The notes beneath the pieces were generated by a model. The model did no database searches and was not told the origin of the DNA. It saw nothing but the letters and a program-made list of their open reading frames with translations. From Phycomyces nitens (Eukaryota > Mucoromycota > Mucoromycetes > Mucorales > Phycomycetaceae): DNA of 64,000 bases. The position numbers and the translations under genes were made by a program. The stretch is taken from assembly GCA_022702545.1 (NCBI GenBank), contig JAHRBC010000004.1, positions 1,922,001-1,986,000 on the forward strand, read 5' to 3'. This document shows positions 24,683 through 35,739 of the stretch, one piece after another (positions within the stretch are counted from its first letter, which is position 1; the number at the start of each line of letters is the position of its first letter).

Positions 24683-25760
24683 ATGGAAGACGCACTTTGG
24701 GCACAAATTATGAACGCAGTCCATGACGATGATGATGCTCGAGCCAGAGAACAGAACGACAGTGGAGCAGATTCAGACGCATCAGACGATGAACAAGAAG
24801 CTCCAGCTCCAGCTGTGCATGTAAATATCAATATATACATATATACATAGTATTATTATTCAAAAACTCACTCTAAGCGTAGAATCAGCAAATGTCAGAA
24901 TCTGTACGTAGTCCAACTGGCAATGGCAGACACACTGGCCCCAAGGGTGTGATGGCAGACCATGCCTACTACAACAAGGTCAAAGTAGCAACAGACCAGG
25001 CAAAGAGAGATGACCACAATTCACGGATGCTCTCAAAAGCACTCATGACAACAACTTATTTGGAAGACGTCGCTGCATCCAAGCAAGAGGTTCTTGTATT
25101 GGAGCATCAAGAGAGTGATGATGATGATCTCTTGGAAGATGAGGAGATTCTGGCGTTGTATCGCCAAAAACGATTAGATGAACTTAGAGAGATGAGCAAT
25201 CATGGTGTTAGAAAACAGCATCGTCTGTTTGGTACTTTGAAAACAGTAGAGGCCTATGATTATGCAACAGCCATTGACAATGAATGGAAAACAGTACCAG
25301 TCATTATCCATCTTTATGACGATGTAAGTCATCAAAGATGTCCTCAGATTATATATATAGAGAGAGAGATCCCTTTTCTTACTGGGATTATTCATCTAGT
25401 CGATACCTGAATGTCGAAAGCTGGATGACCATTTGCGTGGATTGGCAAGTACTTATGCTTTGGCAAAGTTCATCCGAGTGTCTGCAGTTGATCTAGAATT
25501 TGATCTTGTCGGATCCCCTGCTGTTTTGGCCTACAAAAGTGGGCTGCTAATAGCAAACATGGTCCGTTTTGTTGATCAAGTCGGACCACGCTTCAGTCCA
25601 GAAGCAGTTGAGGATTGCTTGGTGAGGTATGAGAAAAGAGGAAAATAATTGATCCGGATGTAATAGGTTTTTGATGTGTTTGGGATTTTCTAGATGCGGT
25701 GCTTTATGTGAGAAGGATCTCTATGAACCCAGCCAAAAGGATGAAGACGATGAAGATTAG
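24683..25760 (+). CDS. Phosducin-like protein (PhLP family)
   Basis: Exons 24683-24820, 24883-25323, 25400-25626 and 25694-25760 give 290 residues. The N-terminal half is acidic and has the phosducin hallmark TGPKGVMADHAYY, then a helix ending YRQKRLDELREM. The C-terminal half is a thioredoxin-like fold (VPVIIHLYDD; CRKLDDHLRGLA; AKFIRV; GLLIANMVRF). Such proteins bind G-beta-gamma and act with the CCT chaperonin in folding G-beta and other substrates in the cytosol. If the last intron is retained, the frame ends early in YEKRGK. Splicing it yields an acidic EDDED tail typical of the family, so I extend the gene to 25760. Confidence 0.88.
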
Positions 25761-25998
25761 AAAACAACAGACCAATAGAAAGTTTGTACTTTATGTTTCA
25801 GACCTCTTTTTCTTGCCCTTCTTAGGAAAAAGTGACCCATCCTTAGTCAAAGACAGCCGTGACTGCTGATCTTCGCCCTTTGAACATGGTTTTTCTCTTG
25901 TAATTTTGTATATAAATACCATCCTCTGTTCTCTGTCGATGAACCCTACCCAACGCACTTTGCACCGTCTACTTGACATCTATCGTCAGATTTCCCCA
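25761..25998 (+). promoter_or_regulatory. Promoter of pyrroline-5-carboxylate reductase
   Basis: A TATA box (tatataaata) lies at about 25909-25918. An upstream in-frame ATG at 25939 is only about 25 nt from it and is therefore probably at or before the transcription start. This favours the ATG at 25999 as the true start. Confidence 0.5.
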
Positions 25999-26929
25999 AT
26001 GGTATCCGCTTCAAACACTCGCCCCATCATCACCTTTATCGGCGGTGGAAATATGGCTGAAGCCATCCTTGGCGGTCTTTTCGCCAGCGGTCACCCTGGA
26101 GATCGTCTGCGTTACTCTGAACCTTTTGAGGAACGTCGCAAATATATGCAGGGAAAGTATCCCGAGATCACTAGCGAAACTGACAACAACAAGGCAATCG
26201 ATGGCGCCGATGTCATTATTTTTGCTGTCAAACCCCAAGTCATGCGTGCTGTTGTTGACAACCTCTCATCTGCCCTTCGCAAAAATTCCTCTTCCTTGAT
26301 CATCTCCATTGCTGCAGGCATCACCACTGCTGACATTGTCCGATGGATGAACATGTCTGAGCCAATGTCTCTCGTTCGCTGCATGCCCAACACACCTGCC
26401 TTATTAGGCGAAGGTGCAGTGGGCTTGTATGCCAACGATCGAGTCAACTCTTCCCAGCGCACCACTGCAGAATCAATTCTGTCTGCAGTGTCCAAGCAGG
26501 TATCCTGGGTCGATAGTGAGCCCTTGATTGACTCTGTCACTGGACTGAGTGGTAGTGGACCTGCTTACTTTTTTCTTGTAATGGAAGCTATGCGTAAGTA
26601 ATCTATATTTATTTGGGTGAATAGTGTGAAAATTCAGCAAAACAGGAATGCTAATAATCGGTATAGAGAATGCTGGTATTGCAATGGGCCTGTCATCTGA
26701 AGATGCAAAGGCACTCACTGTCCAGACTTGTCTTGGTGCTGCTCGCATGGCCCAGGAATCCGAAGATGATCTTGCCACCCTCCGTAGAAAGGTGACCTCT
26801 CCCAATGGCACCACCGAGGCTGCAGTCAAGGTTCTTGAAGCCAACAACCTTCGTGGAATCATCAAGGACTGTGTATTTGCTGCCGAACATCGTAGCCGTG
26901 AATTGGCTGCTGAGATGGGCAAGGATTAA
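25999..26929 (+). CDS. PRO3: Pyrroline-5-carboxylate reductase
   Basis: Two exons (25999-26594 and 26668-26929) encode 285 residues, the usual length (yeast Pro3 is 286). It catalyses the last step of proline synthesis, NAD(P)H-dependent reduction of pyrroline-5-carboxylate. The Rossmann motif is FIGGGNMAEAI near the N-terminus. FAVKPQ, the LVRCMPNTPALLGEG segment and the C-terminal signature (GLSGSGPAYFFLVMEAM, then LATLRRKVTSPNGTTEAA) are all intact. A longer in-frame start at 25939 would add 20 residues that do not resemble the family. An alternative mitochondrial form from that start cannot be excluded. Confidence 0.95.
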
Positions 26930-28500
26930 ATTAAGCACATCTGCTTCTTTTATTCCCCTTCTTTTTGTTTGTTTTCTCTCTCTCTCTCTAGTATTTATCC
27001 CTACACATTTGCTGTTTCTTTTTTGATCTCTTTATTCTTACATATCACTTCATCTCTTTATATATAATACATGTGTGTATATATAAATATATATCATTCC
27101 ATTTGACAATAAATATATATCTCATGGCTGGTCCCTTTTTTTTTTGGTATTTATTAGTATGGCCAGCGCTGGCTCATCCCGTTGCAAGCTCTTATTTTGA
27201 ATTTTTTTTATATTGCGGACTTGTTTTGTACGGAGTATCAATATGAACGTACATTTTACAACACAGTACATCCAATCGGGAAATACATATACATTCTATC
27301 ATGACCAATATGCGTAAGATTATTCAATTGAGGCTGGAAATTAGATAGAGGCTACTAGAACAATCTACCGAATTCTTTTTTATTGTTATCTGCACTGTAT
27401 TTGTTTTGTATCGGTGTACCTTTGCACTTTTCTTTTAATCGATCCAAAAACATGGTACCTAAAAATTTCAAATTTGGTAACTATAAACGCAAAAATGAAC
27501 CACATATTCTAAATGCCATTGTTTCGGAGTTGAAATATTTTAAGCTTTATAGAATACTCGTGTGTGTGTGTGTGTTTTTAGTTTTTCATCCATTAAATTG
27601 CAAGTTGATGTGTGTGTTTTTTAATGTAATATATGTGAATATCACTTATTATCCATAAAATAATCCACTTTTAAAACTAGTACTCAAGTTCTTATTACTC
27701 TATTGGTAATGTTGCTTGTATAAATGGTAAATGACAAAACAGAATCAAGTTGACTTTATTTTTTATCCATTTATCCTTGCAAGCAATGCAAAAAGGCATG
27801 GGTTTGTGAAAGATCTTTGGAGAATGCAGGTACCAAGTATGCTTGGGAAAGAAAAAAGGTTTGATTATTGCGTTCCAAGAATACCGTGACAGCTGTCAGA
27901 ATGATGTATTCACAGACATCTTGAGCGTACTAGCTCTTTGGATGTATATTTTATAGAGTGCATAGCAATTGGAGTGATGGGCTGAATTAAATGGCCAAAT
28001 AGAAATTTTGGTTAATACTGACTGTGTGCATTTAACGTCTTTGTCCATTTTGAAGTAGTTGAATTCAAGCCATTAAGATGTAACGATGGGTCTGATTTCC
28101 AGAATAATCTTGGACACAAAGATTATCTTTATTATTATTGCTGTTTTTGCAATGAGAATACATTGCAAGAAATTATAAATAAAAGCTTTAAAGATTCATT
28201 TAACTATCTTTGGGGGGATCTCCCTTTTCCTTATCTTGGTGCCCACAAGGGTCCAGATTTAACTGTGTTTGCAGCCAAGAACATAAAAAATGTGGACCAT
28301 TAGATTATAAATCTAGGCCATCTTGATAGCATTCTAAAGCCCAGTTCTCCTCCGTCGACCGTCACTTTCGGGGTATTGATGGCCAAGGAGACTGAGATGG
28401 TTGGGGTTTCTGCGAGACTTTTGGTATTGACTAGAGATATTGGGCTGGTTGCCTAAATGACTAATGAATTGAACCTTGTATCAATCAAAACATAATTGTA
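26930..28500. other. Intergenic region downstream of PRO3
   Basis: AT-rich with many short open frames but no recognisable protein. A (CT)n tract is at 26977-26991, (TA)n runs are near 27060-27120, and a (GT)n run is near 27558-27572. The sequence near 28060-28300 has some coding-like texture but no readable frame. Confidence 0.4.
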
Positions 28501-29110
28501 TATAATAATAAATATTGAGGGGTAATTGTGGTAATTCTACAATATATCTTACCCAGCCTTTGTTATAGGGAGTGAGAGTATTGGTTTTGTCATTTCTGTC
28601 CAGAACATCCATACTAATCCCATGAGTTTAACCACAAGTTGTGTCTTTCTTGAGTAGCACAGGTTTTCTTTTCTTAAAGGTTTGACTGTATGAAAAAAAT
28701 GGTACCAAAGGGAGGCCAGCAATAGTTATATTTACTCTCTTTGCATCTACTTTTACAACTGTGGGATCTCCAACCTTTGACCAACTACAGCTTATTAAAG
28801 ACACATTTTTCACAGATATGCCTGTATAACCCAGAAAGAGAGACTCGAGACCTTTTAGAATGTTTACGCACCTTTTACCTTGCTTCTTCAAGAACAATCA
28901 TTGGGTTATTGACAAACGATGTTAATTGACGTTTAGGAGTTGTGTCGAGATTAATAAGCGTTAAAGGCTGTCGTTTTCGATGACTATATTATCATATTTC
29001 TCAATAATACTGTCATAAAATACTAGAAGTGATTCTTCTTCAGGGTTATAATGAATAAAATCCATTTTTTTAGAATTAAATGAAAAAGTGTCTCAATTGG
29101 TAATATGATT
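28500..29110 (-). pseudogene. Relic of a DDE transposase (copy 1)
   Basis: The minus strand shows fragments of a Tc1/IS630-like transposase: MDFIHYNPEEESLLVF near 29065, an N-terminal helical part (VSLSGLYRH) around 28820-28850, and SWSKVGDPTVVKVD-KRVNI at about 28730-28790, a typical stretch next to the catalytic core. Frameshifts and stops interrupt it. The same relic is found on the plus strand at about 58290-59035, so both derive from one family. Confidence 0.65.
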
Positions 29111-29234
29111 TTGTCTTAAAAAAAGACACGCCTATCACGACAATAATAATAGAATATGTAATTTTGGAGTGTGCCAACGGTTTCAATAATGTATATTTGT
29201 ATATAAAACACAAGTTCAGTATTAATAGATTCTT

Positions 29235-29640
29235 ATATAGTGCTTCCAACAAGTAATGTCACAGCCAATCAAAATCAAAATCAACTTTATTTTTTGTAGA
29301 AATCGTATCGCTTGCTTAGAAATCAACTGTATCAGTAAATCGACACAGCAAAGGAAGTTGCGAGATTACACATTAATCAGCGGTAAGATTTTTAGTTGCC
29401 AATACTTTATATTTTATTTACTCTATGAATCATATTATTGTTTGGGAGCAGACTTTGTTAAATGAAACAAAAAAATGTCATCAAAAAAGTCTATCAAGAA
29501 TACACTTTGAATCAGCCAAAGACTTTCAAGTCAATTCATAATGTATAAATCTCGCTATCAAGAGTTTAATATAGCTCAAACAAACTGGCAACAGTCGATT
29601 ATAATCTACTCTGTATATAACAAGTATATGAACCCCATAT
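29235..29640 (+). repeat. Terminal fragment of the same transposon family
   Basis: Stretches such as AATCGACACAGCAAA (about 29338) and GTTTGGGAGCAGACTTTGTT (about 29439) recur at about 58872 and 59009 downstream of the second transposase relic. Here they are separated and reordered relative to the relic at 28500-29110. No coding capacity remains. Confidence 0.55.
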
Positions 29641-30144
29641 TATATGTTGACTAGTATTCTTGTCAATTCATATAGTCCATGGTTTGGTTTATGTTGGGTC
29701 GGTTTAATGGGCATCCTTCATGATAAAGGGGGGAAAAGTAAGGCCAGGTATGGTAGATCTATTAAACATTGACCCATTTTCATTGTATAATTATCATTGG
29801 TTCTCTCATAAACAACATCATCCATAAATTAAAGATACCAAAAAAGATACTCTTCTTCTATCGAGTGTCCAGCAATGTGATTTCTAAAAAGATGAAATTG
29901 ACTTTGGCTGGCCAATGATATCATTTTTAATTGACTAGTAAGTGACATTGATTTTGTTTGGTCATGACATTAATTGTTGGAAGCACTGTACATATAGACA
30001 AAGAGGTAAACAGGGGGTAGGGTACTTATATATACATATGTATACAGCGAGAGTATTCTTTATTAAAGAAAAGAAAAAAAAGAGTATTAGGTGGTGTATA
30101 TATGCATATATATTTGATGATTCCATCTTTAAACGCAACGTCTA

Positions 30145-30290
30145 TTGTGTAATGGTCGGTTATCACTGTTGAAGTGTAAAGAGTACTCATGTGTACCTAT
30201 TGAGATGTCAACTTGTGCTCATTAACCAAGAGTAACCAGAGATCGGTTGTGGAGTCTGTATTTCACCCAGCTGTGGTGTGTGTGCGTGTG
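30145..30290. repeat. Short fragment of the Tc1/mariner relic upstream of the fusion gene
   Basis: Segments such as GTGTAATGGTCGGTTATC (about 30149-30166) and AGATCGGTTGTGGAGTCTGT (about 30239-30258) match the 3' end of the Tc1-like relic in both blocks (near 18000-18140 and 42540-42680). The middle is diverged. It ends about 240 nt before the fusion gene start. Confidence 0.65.
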
Positions 30291-30324
30291 CGTGTGTACG
30301 TATATATATATATATATATATATA
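30276..30324. repeat. (GT)n(TA)n dinucleotide tract
   Basis: A GTGTGTGTGCGTGTGCGTGTG-like run passes directly into an alternating TA run of about 24 nt. It lies 200-250 nt before the start codon at 30531 and may affect promoter structure. Confidence 0.6.
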
Positions 30325-30530
30325 CCCCACCCAAGAAAGGGAGACAGAAAGGACAATAAAACATTCCAATAAAGAAACCCACTTCTTTTTTATGAATTAA
30401 ATTGCTCAAAATGGATAAACCTCGTTGGACGGATCGGGGCAAACTATTTATTGGCAGGGTCTGCATTTAAAAGTGCAAAGGGGAAACTACAACCTTTACC
30501 TGTCATTGAACCATACAAACCAAAGCATCA

Positions 30531-33500
30531 ATGACGATCGACTGGATGAATCAACCTACAGACCCAGAACCTCATCCAAATGTCCAGTTCTACACCGACA
30601 AAACTATCCTCCTCACTGGTGCAACTGGATTCCTCGGAAAGGCAGTCCTGTGGAAGCTCATGCACACTTATGGCCATGTCCTCAATGTGATCTATCTTTT
30701 AGTCAGGCCAAATGGATCAGCAGGGAACCCGCGAGGTGCAGACCACCGCGTATGGGCAGATATTATGAGCTCAAAGGCAAGTAGCCTCATAGACAAAGTC
30801 CAGGTTCACAAGACTGCCATGCTTAAACTGTCTCTAGGCATTTAAAGACATGCCTGAAGACAAAAGAAAGAAGATGATCCCAATGTCATGCGATCTCTCA
30901 GCCCCTGATCTCGGTCTCTCATTTGATAATAGAAACAGACTCAAGGACACTCAAATTGTCATCCATTGCGCTAGTTCTCCAGAATATGGATGTACACTCG
31001 ACTGGAGCATCGAAGTAAGCCTAACAAACGGTCTAAATTGTAATTCTATATTGACTGTATTCTCTACATGTCTCTGTAGATTAATGCCCTGGCTACCTTG
31101 CGATTGATGGACCTTGCAGATGAGTGCCCAGCCATGAGTATGTAAGGCATCACTCTACTGCAACACACAGCTTATATTTATCTCCAAGGTGCCTTTATCC
31201 ACATGTCCAATACCCATCTTTATCAGGATCTACCACCAGGAAACATCTATGAACAAGTATACGACCTCGGGCTAGGAGACCCTGAACAAGTATTAAAGAA
31301 ATTGGTCACTATGGACGAGCAAGGTAATTTTTTTTTATAAAGCCAACCTGACTCTTATGGTCTCACAATCAATATATAATATATTCCGAATCCCAACTAC
31401 TTTTTATTATTACTTTGCCAAGACATCCCAATATTTCCCCTTTCTCAACTTGTTTTTAATTGGCCTTTTTATGTTTAAACCAACTGACAAGTCGTTTTGT
31501 AGAGAGCAATGTCTTGCTAAAGAAGATCCTGCAGCAATATCCAACCACACACATGTTTACAAAGGCACTAACCGAACATCTTATTCTTTGTCGCGCCGAA
31601 CTTAACCGAGAGGAAGAAAAGCAAGGAGGGAAGAAGCAATGGCCGATTGCCATTATCCGCTCGAGTTGGCTAGGTCCCAGTGCCTTTGAGCCTTTTCCAG
31701 GATGGGTAAATTGGGAACCATGTTGAATTGAAGAGTAATGTCGACCCTTGACTGACATATAGCTTGGATTTAAGACTAGTGGCTTGACAGGTGCAAATTC
31801 ATGGATTGCCCTCCATGCCCATGGTATTCCTCTCGTCAAGGCATCTCAAGGAGAGCGTTCTGCAGACATTGTGCCGGTAGACTATGTGGTTAGGGTCATT
31901 CTGGGAACTCTTCCACGTCTAGATTTCTCAGGAACCGAGTTCTCCCTTCCGCTCGCTCAACCGGTCGCTGCACCTCCTGCTCGTCAATCGATCATCAAAC
32001 TAGGAAGGCGATCCTTACTCTCAATCGCAGGTAGTCCTGTCGCCTTGCTAGAGATGCCCAAGCCAAACCTCAAGACATTTCCTATTATCTACCAGATATC
32101 GGCCACTAGCACAATGCCTCCAGCGGATTGGTACAAAGTCTATGATGCCTTTCAGCACTATTGGCAGCGTACAATTGGAACAGCTCTTTTGCCTGCCTGT
32201 GAATATTTTTCTACCAATACTGCCTGGTCTACAGCAAGATTCCTAGTCAACTATTATCTTGGACCTTCACTTGGGAAATTAAAAACAGCAGGGACGGCAC
32301 CTGGTATTGGGGAAAGACACCCTACTGAGAGCCAATGGGTAGAGCTTGCGACCAAGACTCGCCATGTAATCGAACGAAGTCTTAAATCCGAGTGGGTGCA
32401 CGACAGCACTGAGCTAGAGCGGTTGGCCTTTAAGCTTAGAGATGATCCCTCTCTGGATTTGCGATGCTTCCGGACACTGGATCAATTGAACTACTTTTTC
32501 CAGGCATGCTATGGTATCCATTGCTCTTTATTATCTAGCCAAAAGCATTCTTCGATAAGAACCCTGTGTCTTGCCGATGGCTGGGACTGCGCGCTCTATA
32601 CTACAGTCGTGCGAGGTGTCATTGATGAAAAGATTGCAAGTGTGGTTTATACTGAACAAGAAATCCGGCAAAGGATCCAGCAGATGATCGATATAGTTAT
32701 ACTGTCTCTTGAGGATGGGGTGGGGTATCAGCAAAAGGTTCAGCTCAAAGCCACTTGGGTAGAGTGCCTAAATGATAGACTAGAGGATTGGTGTGGCCAA
32801 AAGGATAGCCTATTGGAGTCACTGGCAAAGAGTGAAAATGATCCATGGATGGCACGAAGAATAGATACAACCGAGATAATCAAAGTGATTGTACTGAATG
32901 ACCATCGGGTTGGTAAAGCAGTTCATCAGGTAAATAGTAACAAACGAGGCACAAGAGGTATTGACTAGGCTTTGGATACATGTGTATTGCAGATTGCTGA
33001 AAGATCAGGTATCAAACCAGCCAAGGTTGTGGACCAGTCTCTAAAGATATTATCTCGGATGATGGAACGTACACAGCTGTCTTATGTCTGTTTTGCTGGG
33101 TCATTTTTAAAGGCTCTCTTTCAGACAATGTTTAGTAACATTCAAATACGAACAGAGGATGTGGAAGAGGTAGGTTTCTTAAAGTTGTATGCAATGGCTT
33201 ATGGGTACGATCTAGATCAAACGACAAATCAGCGGCAAACGTGTAGTTTATGTTCCAGTATCAAAGACGGTCTTGGACCCATTGATTGTATGGTACCTTA
33301 CAATTCGATATGAGCTACCTGTTCCGGCTATCATGGTCGATGAAGGTAATGGTCTCTCTTAGTTATATTATTAACAATATTAACAAAATATTTTATGATA
33401 TTTAGCACTGGCCATCCTAGGCCCTGTTTCTGACCTTCTTCGTCTCTCTGGAACCGTGTTTGTCAAAAGAGATCCTTCAGACAGAACGAACATTGCAACT

Positions 33501-35581
33501 GCAGTAACAGCGGCATATAGCCAAGTGCTCTTGCGAGAACACAATGCCCTCTTGCTCTCTTTGGAAAAAGTTCGTTCCCGGACAGGTCTCTGCCAAGAGC
33601 CCTTTGAAGATGGATTGCTAGAGATGGCTATTGATACTGTTCTGGAAATGAACCAGTCATCCTCACCTATTCACAAGACACCCCAATCTATGGCTATTAC
33701 AAACGATATTGCATTTGTACCCATAAATCTATCTTATGAAGCCATTCCAGATCTCTCTAGGCTGATATCTCAAGATCTATATGGACCTCTTGAGCCAAAT
33801 ACTTCGTGTGACTTTAAGCCACCGTCTGTTCGCTTGCCAAGTGAAGCCAAGGCAGCTAGATCGCAAAAGGAGGGAGAACCAGTCAAAGTAGATCGGGTCA
33901 AAGGCCGGATTTTGGTTGGAGTCGGAAAGATACTAAAGCTGAATGAGTATTTAGACAAAGGGGATAGGTAACCAAAAGAATAATGGTGGGTACGTATTTA
34001 CCAGTGTGCTTTCTTTTTTATAGGAGAGATTATGGACCAACACAGGTGGCAAAGGAAATCAGTCAAATTATTAGTCAAAGACAACAAGAGTGTCTGGTTA
34101 TCAGCCCACTTTCTCTGGTTGCAGCCATTCTCCTTCATAGCCGGACAGAAGGCAACGTAGTAAAGCTGGGTAACTATTAAGAATACGGTCTAGGGGCATT
34201 CAAAGTAAAACAAATCTAATACACTAGTCATAGGCGATGTCAAGCAAAGTTTGATGTGGCTTCGGTCAGAGATCGTGGCCAGTAAATTTGCTCATTTGGA
34301 CTGGAAAGGTTTATAGCAAACAATAATTCATATTTGCCAATTACTCACAGATATCAATCGATAGACACAGAAGACACAGAAACTGTCATATTCTACTCTA
34401 TACAGCTATTGGATCCTCTCCGCAAGATCATATCTATCGAGACAAGAGGAGATGATATATATTTCTCTATATCAAGTCGTGGAGATCATGTTCTTCAGCT
34501 GGCCTATCACACCAACCAAGTAAAGAGAATGGAGCAATGTATAGCATAAAAGTTCCCCCATCTTAACCTACCACTATCTTTAGATCCGAGAAATGTTTAT
34601 GAGCCAGTCTCTATTTGCTGTTGCATGTCTTTCTTTTGGAACCCACCCAAGATCAGAGGAAAGGTGCCTGGAAAGATACGAGTTTATTTCCAAGCTCATT
34701 AACCGTCATATCACAGATGATACCATTAAATCGGTAGGTTTAGAAATGTCTATACAGATAAAAATGGTATATTAAACCATCTTCTTTGGTAGAAATATGC
34801 TTATATATCAGAAATATACAAAAGCCGTGGCGTCATCCAAGAGACTCGGCCAAACTCATGGATCCTCACTGTCACAGCCAAGACTGATCGTGTTCGCTAT
34901 GGCCATCTTACTCTGATGGCTTCTCTGGTCTACCCTGCTATTGATGCCATTTGGGTTACTATATGTGGCCTGTCTGTTCTGGAAGAGATCGAAAGCCTTC
35001 CAAGTGCTTTACTTCCTTCTTTATCCCAATGTATCGGGGCACATTTGATCAGTGGTAGGCGCACAATGTATAGTGAGGTTCTTTCTACAGAATACATTCG
35101 CCAGGCTCTTGAAGCCTTGGTGAGAATTGGACTTTTAGCCCGTAAGCCTGCCAAGGACGTTCTTTCACCAGATGCCCAGATGTTATTGCAGTCTCTTGGC
35201 TTGTCCACGACAGACAATGTATATCAGCTCTCTCACGAGAGTTTATCTCACAGTCCTATACCTGATCTTGTGCTCAGTCCAGCGGATGATAGTACGGAAC
35301 AGACCAATATTGAATTCAAGGGTATGAAAAGAGACTCTGTGGCCGCATTGTGCTGTCGAGTGGAGCAAGTGAGAGCAGAGAACGGAACCGGTCATTCAGG
35401 CAATGACCAAGTTTATTCAAAGTGCCAGTCTCAGGTTCACCGATGGATGTCCCCTAAACAAAACAGTTTCTCTGCAAAGCAAAAGGCAACAGGTGTTAGC
35501 CAAGCAGAAGACAAAATGATCCAACTGGGATATTCTCTAACTCAAACAATCCCCGGCTATCAGCACTGGGAAGAGGCATGA
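30531..35581 (+). CDS. Fatty acyl-CoA reductase fused to a GPAT/DHAPAT-type acyltransferase
   Basis: Fourteen exons join with consistent phase into 1389 residues. Residues about 20-420 are a male-sterility-type acyl-CoA reductase: NAD(P)-binding LTGATGFLGK (28-37), CDLSAPDLGLS, VIHCASS, FIHMSN, TKALTEHL and IIRSSWLGPS. The usual active-site YxxxK appears as H222-MFT-K226. Residues about 560-1110 look like the PlsB/GNPAT acyltransferase: motif I is S737KTVLD742 in place of HX4D, motif II GTVFVKR (780-786), motif III E818KVRSR, and motif IV FVPINLSY (868-875). A helical C-terminal region follows (LQLAYHTNQ near 1070). The first intron has a GC donor. In animals the reductase makes fatty alcohol and GNPAT acylates DHAP, both for ether lipids. 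Fusion of the two is clear by sequence; activity is doubtful given the substitutions. It is convergent with an acyl-CoA-binding protein 158 nt away. Confidence 0.88.
30777..30837 (+). other. GC-AG intron in the reductase-acyltransferase gene
   Basis: A 61-nt intron, donor GCAAGT after AAG, acceptor TCTAG. The joined protein reads IMSSKAFKDM, aligning with the ILSSKLFDRL of acyl-CoA reductases. Reading through hits a stop, and the other in-frame GT donors are weak. Confidence 0.8.
33187..33232 (+). other. 46-nt intron just before acyltransferase motif I
   Basis: Donor GTATGC and acceptor ATCAG. Without removing it the frame runs into a non-homologous reading (TCSLCSSIKDG) and stops. With it the frame gives GKRVVYVPVSKTVLD, the expected motif I context. 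Confidence 0.75.
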
Positions 35582-35739
35582 AAAGATGTATAGAAAGATT
35601 TTTTTAAAGTATTTAATACATATACCATACAAATATTACAAGTAGTTTGCAGATAATGAATAGGCTTGCTGTATTGCATTAACTTTGGAATTTATTGTAA
35701 TGTATTATGTATGTATAGTTTTCCATGTATGTTAGTTTT

